Source of the DNA: Cacajao melanocephalus
Lineage: Eukaryota > Chordata > Mammalia > Primates > Pitheciidae
Direction of reading: 5' to 3'
Assembly (NCBI GenBank): GCA_963573385.1
Contig: CAUYLG010005261.1
Coordinates: 1 to 64,000, forward strand
DNA length: 64,000 nucleotides
This document shows, one piece after another, positions 1-11,761 of the stretch. Position 1 is the stretch's first letter; each line of letters begins with the position of its first letter. Under the pieces are notes generated by a model that was not told where the DNA came from, made no database searches, and was given only the letters and a program-made list of their open reading frames with translations. The position numbers and the translations under genes were made by a program.

Positions 1-42
<42 letters not shown>

Positions 43-49
43 CACACAC
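1..49. repeat. (CA)n microsatellite at window edge
   Basis: Twenty uninterrupted AC units are followed by an imperfect AGCACACACT end. The tract is cut by the window start, so its full length is unknown. Confidence 0.97.
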
Positions 50-720
50 TAGATGAACAGTACAGAGAGGCTGCTTTGCATGGCATTTGTCCTGCGTAGA
101 AACCTGACTGCCAAAGGAAGCCTCTGTCCTGGCCCCAGCAATACTTCTTCTTTGATTTCTGAAATTAATTTTTTATTTGTAATATCAGGTTTTGTTGACC
201 CTGGAGAACCTCCTGAGAGAGCAATTGGAGAGCTGATTTCAGTTTGTAGACAAGTCTATGAAGAATAAGAAATAATGGCATAGTCCAATAGGCCAAATTT
301 TGGATTTATGTTTTAGAGATCAGAGTGCAAATTCCATTAAGGTTGTGCTTACAATAAAATTTCTTTTAGATCTGTATTTTCATCTTTAGTTGGAAATCTA
401 TAATATAATCTATGATTCAGAATATTTCCTATTTTGGGAAAAAGCTAATTTGTAAAACCAAATATAGTGACCATGGCTAAAAAGAAGGTTTTTATGTTAT
501 GCCTTCATTGACCTCAGCATGACAGAACAGTCCAGAACTAAAGAAACATGTTTGCAATGGAAAAATACTGCTTTAGAGAAAATAAAATGAAAGAGAACTC
601 TCGCATCACTAACAGAATTTCTACTAAACTCTGGGTGTGACAGACTGGTTTGGTTTTGCATTAACTTTAGGATTTTGGCGTAAATCAGCTTGTGGAAGCT
701 TGAGAGGGAATGGTAGAGAG
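50..720. other. Unassigned single-copy-like sequence
   Basis: AT-rich sequence with no repeat family I can recognise. A 71-codon open frame begins at 53 but has no coding features, and its surroundings look like ordinary noncoding DNA. Confidence 0.5.
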
Positions 721-722
721 TT

Positions 723-726
<4 letters not shown>

Positions 727-753
<27 letters not shown>
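727..753. repeat. (GA)n microsatellite
   Basis: An uninterrupted run of about 13 GA units. The serine/leucine-rich open frame on the opposite strand is a by-product of the dinucleotide repeat. Confidence 0.95.
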
Positions 754-873
754 TGTGCTTCTTCCCTTAGTCTGTGACCTCTCATCCTCAAATCTATCTG
801 GCTCATGGACTAAGATAATTTGGATAGAGTCCTATTTTCATCCATCTCCATCCTTATGCCCACAAACATATCT

Positions 874-1195
874 TCATTAATTCTATCACTCTGTAATCTT
901 GAGCAAGTTACTTAACAGTTCCAGGTCTCAATTTTCTGGTTTTCTCAGGAGCTCAGTGCATAATTTCAAAGGCTGGACAGGTAATAAAATAAATGAGTGA
1001 TGTGGGTAGAGCTAGACTTTAAAGTCCTGTAGCAAACCTTATAGTGCATGTCTCAGCAAGCCTATTCAAATGGTTTCATTTATTCATTTTAAAATTTAGA
1101 TGCCAAATCTTAATGTGTCCCTAAGCAAGATTAGGCCACACTTGGACTAGATGCTCTCTAAATTATCTTCAAGATAAAATTCCATGAATTATCTG
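874..1195 (+). repeat. MIR-type SINE fragments
   Basis: The segment near 890-950 follows the MIR core (a 'gagcaagttacttaac' stretch followed by a 'tctcaattttct' stretch). The end at 1145-1190 resembles the MIR3 tail (a 'ggactagatgctctctaa' stretch). The two parts are separated by roughly 150 bp of unmatched sequence, so they may be one eroded element or two. Confidence 0.5.
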
Positions 1196-1199
1196 TAAG

Positions 1200-2000
1200 C
1201 CATGATACAGACTGTATTTTCGCCTACTCATGTTATTCTCAGTGGGGACCAGGAGACCTCTCCCAACTGGCTTCATGTAAAATATTTATTTAAGGTTTTC
1301 TGGAATTGCAGTCAATGAGATTGAAACCTTTTCTTCCACAGAACCCTCATTGAGCTAGTAAAGTCTGTACTTGAATCCATGCTTTTTTGTCTGAGGCAGA
1401 TCAGATTTGGGAATATGATAAATCAGAGTGCTCAAACTCTAATGAAGTCTTGGTGTTTAAAAATGTGTTATTACAATTAACTAGCTGGCTCTATCCCTCC
1501 TGGAATACTATCTTTTCTCTTTCTCCAGGAGTGGTGACCACATTCTCTGTAGTCACATTTTTGGCTTTCTAGAAATAATCTCCCTGTGGGATAGAAAGGA
1601 AAGCTCATCTGAAGGTCATTTGCATATTGTAAACTATTAGCCATTATTGAAAACGAAACGACTAGATTATTGATGTCTGAATTGATTGGCAGTAAATGAT
1701 GTCAAGATGCAAGAGCATGATAAGCTCAAGATATAGGAGCATCGTAAACTCAAAGGAATGTTTAGCATCTGCATATGAAAATTGTACCCAGAATCTAATG
1801 ATTACACTAAATGTAAGCTCAGTGTTTCTTTTAAGAGTAGTGAGACTATTTCAGAAGATTGTGATGATTATGACTGTGATGAAGATGACTATTTTGGGTC
1901 ATCTTTAGGGATTTTGCTGTAGGTAGACCTTTGCTGTTTGGGTATTTTTATGTCATATAGAAATCTAAAATCTAGGGCAAGTAAGTTTCAAATGAATGCT
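1200..2000. other. Unassigned sequence
   Basis: AT-rich with no recognised repeat, RNA gene or convincing exon. Confidence 0.5.
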
Positions 2001-2002
2001 GT

Positions 2003-2236
2003 GCATGTGTGTGTGTGTGTGTGTGTGTGCGCATGCATGTGCTTGTGTGCACTTGTGTGTGTGCGTGCCTGTGTGCATGTGCATGTGTGCATGTGTGCGT
2101 GTGCATGTGTGTGCGTGTGTGTGCATGTGTGCACGTGCATGCATGTGTGTGCACGCATGTGTGTGTGCGTTGTGCATGTGTGCGCATGTGTGTGCGTGCA
2201 TGTGTGTGTGCATGCATGTGTGTGTGTGTGTGCTGA
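2003..2236. repeat. Long TG/CG/CA alternating purine-pyrimidine tract
   Basis: About 230 bp of nearly uninterrupted alternating pyrimidine-purine sequence, mixing TG, CG and CA steps (GTGTGCGCATGCATGTG-like). It keeps more than ten CpG steps. Stop codons are almost absent, so long cysteine/valine and histidine/threonine open frames arise on both strands. They are low-complexity artefacts. The composition is typical of Z-DNA-forming sequence. Confidence 0.95.
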
Positions 2237-2239
2237 CTG

Positions 2240-2960
2240 ATCGGGAAAGAAATTCTCCTGCTAGCATCTTAACTGTTACCTCCTGTGGGTGGGATTGTGC
2301 TTCTCAGTCTAGGTTTCTTGGATTTAGTGATGATTTAGTGATGGGCCTGCTGTTTCTGATGGGTTACCTCAGGAGGGAAATGCTTCAGAAAGGGAGATCC
2401 AAGTCTAAGGCCCTAGCTCTTGTTGCTCAGTCGTGGACTTGTTGGCCCTCAGCTCCATGCACCGTTTTTCTGGAGCAGGTAACCCTGGGAGTTCCCAGGA
2501 GGACTGAGTGCCTGTGACTGTCCCGCTTTCTACCGTGAAGCTTCCCCTCCTCTCTGCTCCTTTCTGGCACACCAGCCCCCTTATCCTGTGGCTCACAAGG
2601 CCACTGGCCCTCTGGTCATGGCGGTTAGTCCTGGGCTCTGTGACTCTGCTGACATTAGCAAGCTCTACCACCTTCTATTTCAATTACAGGTTGCTGAAGG
2701 GAGAAAAGACTTCTCTTGCCTATACTGTTTATAATTTCTTAGGTTACAGCACAGAGAGGCTTTGCTCTGAGTTCTACCCACTGGCCCTAAGAGAGTATTA
2801 TTTCAGTTCATTTGGAATTTGGCACAATTTCCCCTACACCAAATTTAGGAGATAAAGAGATTTTGCACAGCACTGCACACGAATCATTCTTCCCAAGCAA
2901 TATTTCTTTTAAGGTCTTTGATTGAGTAGAAAAATCTTTCTGGTGGTTTTTGGTGCTATC
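2240..2960. other. Unassigned sequence, locally GC-richer
   Basis: 2440-2660 is GC-richer than its surroundings and open in frames on both strands (88 and 115 codons). I see no family motif, splice-site pair or repeat identity that would make it a gene. Confidence 0.45.
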
Positions 2961-2967
2961 AGGACTT

Positions 2968-3040
2968 CCTTCCTCTTTCTTTTCTTTCTTTCTTCCTCTT
3001 CCTCTTTCTACCTCCTTTCCTTCCTCCCTTCTCTCATCCT
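2968..3040. repeat. Pyrimidine-rich (TTCC/CTTT)n tract
   Basis: About 70 bp of C and T with only isolated purines. The lysine/glutamate-rich minus-strand frame across it is a low-complexity artefact. Confidence 0.9.
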
Positions 3041-3049
3041 TTGCTCTCA

Positions 3050-4350
3050 ATTACTGATAGATGTGTGGAGGAAAGATCAGAAAGAAACAGCTGACAAAGG
3101 ATTCCTGGGTTGAGGGGAAGTAGGGACAGTGAAGATAAGGATGGTACAGGGAAGTGTTTACAGGCATTTACTTCCCAAGTTGCCTCTGTGAAACCTTCTC
3201 ACTGAATTCCCTCAGAGGGAATTGAAAAGCACTTGACTACATCCCCTTGCTACCTGGGAGACTGGGAGGTCTGAAGGTAGTTTTCTTGTTCCCACAGATA
3301 TGATCCTTCTGCAATACACTGCGGGGGAGAAGCATCAGTAGAGGAGGGGGTTAAGGTAAACACTATCTATTTATTTATTTATTTTTCTCCCACAGATAAC
3401 TCAGAATGAGGCCTGTTGTATAAGAGGAGAAACTAAGGACAAAAGGTAAGCCCTGATTCTTAATTTATCTGTCCGTGTCTGTGGGTTTTAAGTTAACCCT
3501 TATTAGTGAGTCCCCATCATATTACTTTCTAATTAAAACATATATATGTCAAATGAGTTCCCAGAATAATAAGGCATTTGTAATACTTTAATGAAGGGCA
3601 TTCTTTTCATCTTTATTTACTCAGGAGCATAATCAGGACCAACTTAGAAAGGTTAGATGTGGTCAAAAGAAATTTATGAAGAGTGGCTATTAAGGGGTAG
3701 AACATATGTACGCAAACTGTGGTTAAATAACGATAAGTAGGATGTGTTTATTAAAATGATGCAGGGATTTTATCCCTTCATTCTTGATGTCTCTTAGTAC
3801 CTGACATTATACGGCTATGGTTTCCATGGAAACAGCACACACTCTTCCTTTCAGCTGACCTGAAGTTCAAGCCCTGCTGTTGCAATAGAAATTCTCAGAA
3901 ACACCTCCACTTTTATTAAAAACAAAAATACCAAATCTATGCAAAAAGTAAAAGCAGAAAAAGAGGACAAAAAATCCATTGACGATATTGCAGGAGAGAA
4001 GAGAGAATGTGCAATATTTTCATTACGATGGAATCAAGAAATAATTTACTATGCTGGAGGTTGAAAGTCTGTCATTTCCTTCCCCTAAATTACCTTAGAA
4101 TTGATCCTCCTGAGCCTGCCTTAACATCTGTACCTTTCATTTCTAATTCAATATGTTCTACTATTTTTAGTATTCTGAAAGTATCTCTTTTACTGATTTA
4201 AGAACTTGTTTCTCTGTGACTCACAAAAAATGTTGATCCAGTCTATACATTGCATCTTTAATAAAGGGAGGTTAACTTTAGGGTGGGATTGCTGGAATAA
4301 AATGTTTCACATGACCAAGGAGTCACAAAGTGAGCCTCTGGTCCACAGTC
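3050..4350. other. Mostly unassigned sequence; short (TTTA)n
   Basis: Holds a short TTTA repeat (3366-3386) and the palindrome at 3820. No repeat family or exon is recognised in the rest. Confidence 0.5.
3820..3833. promoter_or_regulatory. Perfect palindromic X-box-like site
   Basis: GTTTCCATGGAAAC is a 14-bp perfect palindrome matching the symmetric RFX-family X-box pattern (GTTNCCATGGNAAC). Factor binding is inference from the motif alone. No promoter or exon is visible next to it. Confidence 0.4.
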
Positions 4351-4369
4351 TCCTTTTGTTTGCTTCATT

Positions 4370-4900
4370 AGCGAAGATGCTTTGGTTTCAAGTAACAAAA
4401 AACTTCTTGTGGTCTATAGGAAAAGGTGGATTCATTGGCTTATGCAACCAAGGGTCCAAAGCAGAGGCATAGTTTGATCCAGGATCTGGGTCTGTTCCTC
4501 TAGAATTTTCTAAACTTTGGCCGCTTAGAACTGACATAGTGTTTAGGCCGGCTTCTGCACTGTTGCAAAATGCCTGAACCAGTTACCAAGACTGTTTCAG
4601 CCTGCCACACAAAAGCAAGAAAATGAGGATGATCTATCTAAGAAATTTCTACCAAATGGCGTCTTCAGCCCCACTGTTCTGATTATGCCAAGGGCACATC
4701 ATGAATCCATAACTGAGCAGGACATGGGGTACTGCTGATTGGCTTTGGGCCTGAGTCATAGGTTCAACTTCTTTAGTCTCCTCCAAAGCACATGGACTAA
4801 ATGGCAGAAAGATGGACATCAATGTAAAATCTGGAGATATTACCAAGAGAAGAACAGACAGATACTGGGAGAACAAACATTGTCCACTGCAAAGGGCTAT
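4370..4900. repeat. Ancient interspersed repeat, family not assigned
   Basis: Begins with a 'ggtttcaagtaacaaaa' stretch and an 'attcattggcttatgcaac' stretch, phrases I recognise from a high-copy mammalian repeat that I cannot name. A second relative appears at 43225. The 75-aa minus frame here is therefore probably repeat sequence. Confidence 0.5.
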
Positions 4901-4974
4901 CTCATGCTGGAACCACGAGTCTCAGGCCGAATTTAAACAACAATCTCCCCTACTTTCCTATTCACAATTTAACC

Positions 4975-5215
4975 TTCTCAATTTAACACTATTCAATATT
5001 GCAGTCTGCCCTCCTAATCTTATCTTGCTTTACTTTTTCTTTCTTCCACAGCCCTCAATACTTTTTACCGTACTACAAAATGTAATGTTTGTTGTGTTTA
5101 TTGTTATGTTTGTTGTGTGTTATATTCATTGACATATCCCAAGGACTTAGTGAGTATCTGGGATATAGCAGGTGCTCAATAAGTACTTGCCTAACGAACG
5201 AATGGATTATCTAAC
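4975..5215 (+). repeat. L2 LINE 3' end
   Basis: Ends in the typical L2 tail, reading 'gcaggtgctcaataagtac' and then an AACGAACGAATG sequence. Upstream it matches the pyrimidine-rich L2 3' region. The 106-codon open frame overlapping it is not L2 ORF2. Confidence 0.8.
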
Positions 5216-5219
5216 AAAT

Positions 5220-6555
5220 AAAAAAATAGTTGATTTGACCAGGTCCTTTGTGGCCGTTAGCTAAGGCAATTCGATTGATCTAATTTTTAACAATTGTGCT
5301 CAAATCTCTGTTTCTAAAATACCATTCCATGGGGATTTTTGTATCTGTAGCTTTTTGTGCTCATATAGGCAGATAACAGTAACACCAACTTGAGTTAGAC
5401 ATTTTAAGGGAGGTTTGTTTCTTGGCTCCTGAAATCCCTTCACTGGGTTGGGTGTGAGAATAGAAGGATATATGGAAGGCACAATTCTATGTCAGGGCTG
5501 CAAAACGCTCCTTCATCCAGTCAAGATCAAGATCATTCTGGGCTTGGAGGAGTTAACTGTATCTTAGAGGAGTTCTCTGCTGGCCACTTAGCATGCCAGT
5601 GGGTATCTAGAAGCACCTGCCTTCAAGCTTCTCAGGACAATTTGCAGTTTAATGTCAACTTGAAAGCAAGATGTTTTCCTCCGTTTAGGGCAAAACCTAC
5701 CTCTTTTCTCTATAGTGGCTATTCAGCCTGAGTAGCATGGCTCATGAACCTTCTAAGCAATTTCTTCACAAAGCAAACCTTGATAGCACCAGAGTTAAAG
5801 GCCAAGTCAGGGAAAGGCCCTGGCAGGTAAATTTTCTGCTCTGGGTGGCCTCAGGGGAGGGATAAAAAATCATATCTGTCCTCTTGTGAGAAAGGCTAAA
5901 ATTCACAACATTGTTTAGCTGGTTGTTGACTTTTACTCAGGATGTTTTGGTTGCTCAGGGCACATGGTAACTTTTATGTGAGCTCTATCTATGAACCTAT
6001 CATCATATTCCATGAGTCATACAAGGGGCTCTAATTTAGTACATAATTCAATTCTTCCACTGCCAAGATGTCAGAGTAGAGGGCTCGAGACTCCATCCTC
6101 TGGAGAGCATATCCCTTAGCTTTGGACTGAACTCCATCTATTCATTCCAAACAAATTCCTGTTCTGTGGGCTGTCTTGCTTTAATTCTGAAATCCGAGTG
6201 ACTTGCAGAGATGATACGCACTAATAATAAATTCTATGATCTTTTATGTTGCACTTCCAGCCAGAAATCAGCCCTACTATGACAATTATGTAAGAGGTTT
6301 TACTGAAACAGTTTTCCCTGACATAATCCTTGTCTCTAAGGTTAGACACAGTTAGCTATGTGATTACCTGGATAGTTCACCCTGCTCAGGGAGCTACATG
6401 CAATAATCAGAGGCAGGGATGATATTAAAAATATTTAACACCCTGTACAGTAAGAGCACCAGACAATCTCAATGGAGGGCGGCCAGTGAGTTGACTATAT
6501 CAGCCCTACCCAAAGATATCAGCCGCTAGTTCCCCTTCACCATCTATGAATAAAA
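5220..6555. other. Unassigned sequence
   Basis: No recognised repeat or exon. Short open frames on both strands (up to 80 codons) lack any supporting feature. Confidence 0.5.
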
Positions 6556-6559
6556 TAAT

Positions 6560-6720
6560 TACTTTTCAGGAGTCCTCACATGTCATCTCACTATCTATTT
6601 CTCTAGATGAGAAAACCATTTCTAAGGGAGATGAATGACTTGCTTAAGGTCACAAAGAATTTAAATGTAACCTAGATACATTCTAGAACTCCAGGTAATC
6701 AAATCTTTGTATATTTTGTG
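6560..6720 (-). repeat. MIR SINE fragment
   Basis: 'gatgagaaaaccatttct' followed by 'cttgcttaaggtcac' matches the reverse complement of the MIR core. Confidence 0.6.
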
Positions 6721-6724
6721 CCAG

Positions 6725-9090
6725 GAAACACAATCTAGAAGCTAGACATAATAATGCATATTTTGAATCCAGTTTTAGTCTTTCAAGGAAATGACCACGG
6801 CTAAAGTCATCTTCCTCCACTGCTTCCTTTCTTAGCGTATTTTACATAGACTGCAGGTGCTACTCTGCAAGCCTCTCTATTTTCCTCCCATCACTTTCTC
6901 AAAAACTGCTCTGGAAACCCCACAGATGTGAGTTGAACAATCCTCCTTCCCCTGTTGAAGGAGCACTGTGAGGTTTTGTCCAGTGGTTGGCCTGGGCTAG
7001 GCTGTGGGAAGAGCCTGATGGACCAGGAAACCATATGGCCCATCCCACCAACCCAGACTCCTGGTTTTCTGCAAAGTGAAGCACCTGGAGGCCACTGACA
7101 GACACAGTTCTCCTATCAGTCTGACAGCTTTCCTAGTAAAAAAATCATTTTTGGAAATTTCAGTTGAATATAATTCTGAACCTCACTGCATATATGACCT
7201 CTAGGAGCTGGAGCCAAGACCTTAGCTGGCGTCTCCAGGGTCCATGCAAGTGGATATTATGTCTCATTTGTGCCCAGCACACCGTAAATATTCCTTAAAA
7301 ACAAGAATAATTCTGGGGATACAGTCAGGAAAATAATCTCAAAAGAAAAAAGTGTCAGAAGGGAAAAGGAATGGAAAGTGGAAAAGTGTCTGCTCTCCCT
7401 TCCTTTTCCTCTCTTTTTCCCTTCCACTTTTTATACAGAATAATTTGGCTTGACTGTCTATGCCTGTTAAAGGAATTCACTGACTGACAGTTCCATTCTT
7501 CTGTTTGCTTTGTGCAGGCCCTCCGGAATTGAGTTTTACGGTCAGTCTCCGGTTTCTCTTCTTGTCACTTTCCTCCTGCTTTTTTCACTGTATGCATGAG
7601 AGTAATTTTCTGTTATATTGTGATTTTGGAAGGTCTCTGGCAGGGTGGCAGTAAAATGACACAGCTAAGTGATACAGATTTTAATGACTTAATGCTATCA
7701 TAATTTCTTATAGAAATATAAGTGGAGACAGGGGTGATGCTTTAAAAGATATAAAAATGAAAAATGGGTAACAGAAAAGATATTCATGAGAAATTACTGT
7801 GGCAGAGAAGGAAGCAAGACAGGGAAGGATAAACTTGGTAAAGGTGGGTCCATAAAATAGACGCTATTAGTAAAAAGGAAAAACTCACAGGAGAGAAAAA
7901 TAACATTTTGAAAGTATGTCAGAAAGAAAAAAAAAAGTGATGACAAAGGGAAAAGGTGGACTGGCTTCTTAATAGGGGAAAAGAGCAAATGTGAAATTAC
8001 AGAGAAAGGAAGGAAGGCTTGGCCTGTCTTATGAGCCAGGCTTGGTGACAAAGGGTAATAGCAAAAAGAATACTTAAGGTAATAATAGTCAATAAGGAAA
8101 GGCGGCGCGGAGAAGCGGTGCGTTTCAGAGTATCTAGGGTGGGAAAATCACTGCAGAACACAAAAGCAGAGAACAGAGGTAGTGCAGGCCAGCTAGAAAT
8201 TAGTTTTTAAACCTTATGGAAGACTATTAGGTTCCTAGGAATTTGAAAAGGGAAAGGCAGCTCAAAATTTTTATTTTTAAAAGTTTGATGAAATGTGTTA
8301 AAGTAGGTCACAGAGAATTCATGGATTTGGTGGGCTTTCTTGGGACCCAGGTAAACTTTGGTGAAGCTAATAAAATGACTAAGTGACCACTGCAGGGCCA
8401 GCTTGCCCGCTGGATCAAATGTGGGCTTCTATGGGCCCTGCGTCAGACGTACACCCATGGCCACCTCCCCCTACCATTGCATACCACTTCACTTTTTATG
8501 ACTCCACCAGTGGTAGAGAACCCAGATTTCCCCTTCTCTGGGTTTCTGCGTACACACAGGGAAGTCTGAACTTTTCCTTCCAGTGCAGACGAGCATGCGC
8601 TTGTGGGTTTAGGTGGAAGCATATGAAGGCTGATTCTCCATGGTTTTTTCTTTCTTCCCCTGTGTTTTCAAAATATAGTGTATAAATAGATGATTTCAGG
8701 TGTGCTAAGGCCAGTGGGTCAGGAAACAATTGCCATAGAAAAGATAGCTTATTACTCCCAGGTCCCAGGAGGAGGGGAACCCCATGCCACAGGGGGCACA
8801 TGGGAAGCACTGGGGTGGGTCCCGAGGCACAGGGAGGGAAGGAACTGGGTGGGAAGGAAAGGGGAGGCAGGGTTAGGCTTAGCTATTTGAATGATTTTGG
8901 CAGGCTCTGGGGCACAGGGGTTGTCCCTAGCTGTCTGGTATCTGGCCCTGGGTGATTAGGATAAGTCTGCAGTGGCCCAGAGTGGACGCCTGATAAAAGA
9001 AGTGCTTTAGGGTGTGGACTCTGGATTGATGGGTTTGTATTTGAACCCACCCCCCAAGGGAGAAGGAGGACTCCAGAGGAGAGTGGTGGG
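6725..9090. other. Unassigned sequence with short CpG cluster
   Basis: No repeat family recognised. Includes a pyrimidine tract at 7391-7430, a small CpG-dense spot at 8101-8125, and overlapping open frames on both strands around 8383-8810 that carry no recognisable domain. Confidence 0.45.
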
Positions 9091-9094
9091 AGGG

Positions 9095-9459
9095 TGCAAT
9101 GGTCTGAATGTTTGTGGCCCCCTCAAATTCATATGTTGATATCCTAACGCCTAGAGTGATGGTATTATGAGGGAAGGTTTCGGGGGTGATTCAGTCATGA
9201 GGGTCGAGCCTTTATGAATGGATTCATGTCCTTTTAAAGAAAGGCCCTAGAGAGACCCTTCAGTTCCTTCTGCCGTGTGAGGTCACAGCAAGAAGACAGC
9301 CATCTGTAAACCAGGAAGCAATCTCTGACCAGAACCTGATTATGCTGGTACCCTAATCTTGGATTTTCATCTTCCAGCATGGTGAGACATGAATTTCTGA
9401 TGTTGATAAGCCACCCCATTTGTGGTATTTTGTTGTAGCAGCTCTAATGGACTAAGACT
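9095..9459 (+). mobile_element. MLT1 (MaLR) solo LTR
   Basis: Starts TGCAATGGTCTGAATG and contains 'catatgttgatatcctaac'. It ends with the MLT1 tail ('ttgtagcagctctaatgga', then ctaagac). It is full length for this LTR class (about 365 bp). The 61-aa minus-strand frame inside it is a shadow. Confidence 0.9.
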
Positions 9460-9689
9460 GGGGACAGGGTGATGAGGGAAGCAGGAGGCCTAGGCAAGGT
9501 GGCTGAGGCATATTACCGGGTTGTCTAGCACAAGGCATCTCCAGCATATGTATGTAGGGCAGTTGTTAAAAAACATCAAGTTGTCAGAGCTAGAAACGTG
9601 GTTAATACCCCCTGCCTCGGTGGTTATGGTTGGATGTGCTGATAAGGGGATGCTAGCTGATCAAAGCAGCTTGGAGTGCTGCTGCAAAA

Positions 9690-9790
9690 GGCTCAGACCT
9701 AGAGAGTAACTTTGCATGAGTGAGAAATTTGTAAGCCACTGGAGTTTTTTGTTACTGAAGCGTAACCTAACTGATCCTCCCTAATGTCCC
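9690..9790 (+). repeat. Possible 3' end of an MLT1-like LTR
   Basis: 'gtaagccactggagttttt', a poly-T/GTTAC stretch and then GCGTAACCTAAC resemble the terminal part of older MLT1 LTRs. The 5' portion is not recognisable. Confidence 0.4.
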
Positions 9791-10059
9791 ACCACATCAA
9801 TTGTGGGAATTCAGTAAGGTAACACCAATCAAGCACTTCCTGACACACAATATATCTCAACAGAGTTCATTATTTCCTAATATTTGTATTATTTGTCAAT
9901 ATTATTTTTCTTCCTAGACTGTTGTTTTACTTTTCTCTGATATCTGATGCATTCATACCTGTTTCAAATAAGACCAACTGACTTGTAATATGTAGCTATG
10001 TATGTGCTTTGCATTCTTGATCGTATTTATTCTGAGAACAGAAGAGTCAGGTAATTTTT

Positions 10060-10265
10060 AATATCCTGCTACTACTGCTACTAATACAATAATAAAAATT
10101 GTTGTTGTTGTCACTGACATCTTTCCATTTTGGAGATGAGGAAATCAAAGATGAGGGAAGTTACACACCTAGCCCAGGGTCATACAGCAGGTAAGTGGCT
10201 GAGATAGGATTTAATACCAAATCTGTCAGACTCTAATCCTAGTCCTACATGCCATGCTGTACCAT
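10060..10265 (-). repeat. MIR SINE
   Basis: 'cattttggagatgaggaaa', 'cagggtcatacagcaggta' and 'agtggctgagataggattt' match the reverse-complement MIR core and tail. A short TAC/TTG trinucleotide-rich stretch adjoins it. Confidence 0.8.
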
Positions 10266-10269
10266 ATCC

Positions 10270-11095
10270 CATTCCAGGATATATCACAAATTGGAGAGCT
10301 TCAACACAGTGAAATACAGAACTGAAAGTGTTGTAAAAATTAAGAGCTTTCTTGGCACCAAAAGCATCCTTCCATCAGCTTCAGGGCTCAGCCTTCATTC
10401 CCAGAGGCAGCCTGACCTCCCGCACCCAACCCTGGGAGGAAGCAAACACAGACCGTGCTGCTGGGACAAGACCGTAAAGCTGTCCTCCACAGCACGCTGC
10501 CACCTTTCAGGATAGCTGCTCTGTGCTCTTTCACGTTCTGTTTCCTCTCTTCCCCCTGACTCAGTCTCTCCCTTGCATACTACTGCTTTCTGCCTTTACT
10601 GCCTCTGCCCTAGAAGTAGAAAGCTGAATTCACTGCTCAACCTCTGTGAAAGCTAGTGGTGTCCATGGAAGCAGCTCTGGACCATGGGACGCAAAGGGAA
10701 GTCTGATGGGGGATGCCTTGGAAAGGTATTTCACTTCCTGATGAAAGAGATAGGTGCAAGAGGAGACATCTCTGATAATGCCATTTCCCCTTCTCCCTGT
10801 CCTGAGAAAGATGTAATACTGGAAGCCACAGCAATCATCTTGTTACCATGAGGCAATGAACATACAGAGTTGTCAGGGACAGCATGAATCATCCAAAAGA
10901 GCCCTTGTTCTGATGTTATCACAGAGCAGCTGCACAAAAAAAGCATCAACCACCCATCCCCTGACCTCTTATTAGGCAAGAGGAACAAACCTTTCCTTGT
11001 TCAATCCACTATTGATCAGACTTTTCTCTTATTTTTAGCGGAATGTGTTTCCAAATTATATACCATATCATTATGAGTTTTCATATATACCATAA
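10270..11095. other. Unassigned sequence
   Basis: No recognised repeat. Open frames of 65-88 codons on both strands have no supporting features. Confidence 0.45.
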
Positions 11096-11099
11096 AATA

Positions 11100-11345
11100 A
11101 CATAATTGGAATTTATCCTAATTTACATATCTAGTTTCCAATTTTGGATGATTTAGATTCCGCCAATGTTTTAACTAATTTAAATAATCCCGTGTTGGAC
11201 ATCTTGGTATATAAAGCCTTTTGCATATTTATAATTTCATATTTTCTTTACTCGAGGTTAACTTTCTGTAGTAATTTAAGGCTTTTGATACATATTGTTG
11301 AAAAGCTTTACAAAATGTTTGCACCAATTCTTGGCATTCTGTCCT
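11100..11345 (-). repeat. Ancient LINE fragment (L1-like)
   Basis: The order of phrases (a 'tttccaattttggatgatt' stretch, then 'ggacatcttggtatataaa', then 'ggcttttgatacatattg' and 'gtttgcaccaatt') follows the antisense of an old L1-class element. Divergence is high. Confidence 0.5.
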
Positions 11346-11761
11346 TTTAAACACTGTACTATAGTCTGTAGACCCCACACCTGCTTTGTAAATGAAGGAA
11401 GCAGACAACCTGAGCAAATCGAAATGAAACTCTGCCAGACTAAATTTTATGCGTTTCATCTAAGAACAAAACTGCCTTGATATGTGTTTCAATGTGTTTG
11501 AAAAGTATAAAAGAATAAAACCTTATATAAAATGAGGCATTAATGTTATACAACAGCTGTATATAAATGAGTTTTTCTTATATTTACAAAAGTAAGTGCT
11601 CTGGTGAGGGACTGTAGATGCATTCATTTGATTAAAAAACTTAAACAGCATCACAGTTTTTGTCTTAGTACAGATCTTGGGGGTCTTTTTGGTAGAAGGG
11701 TTGAATGGAAGTGTTGGATGACATGTACCTGGTGTATGGACCTTCAAAGACGGCGCTTTTC

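Noticed and set aside
1938..2517. Long Cys/Val- and His/Thr-rich open frames (up to 173 codons) on both strands
   Set aside because: They are products of the TG/CA repeat, which lacks stop codons. All frames are open together and the peptide is pure dinucleotide-repeat translation.
2808..3050. Lys/Glu-rich 80-codon minus-strand frame
   Set aside because: Translation of the pyrimidine-rich simple tract.
7391..7430. Pyrimidine stretch considered as a splice acceptor tract
   Set aside because: No AG with an open exon-like segment and donor follows.
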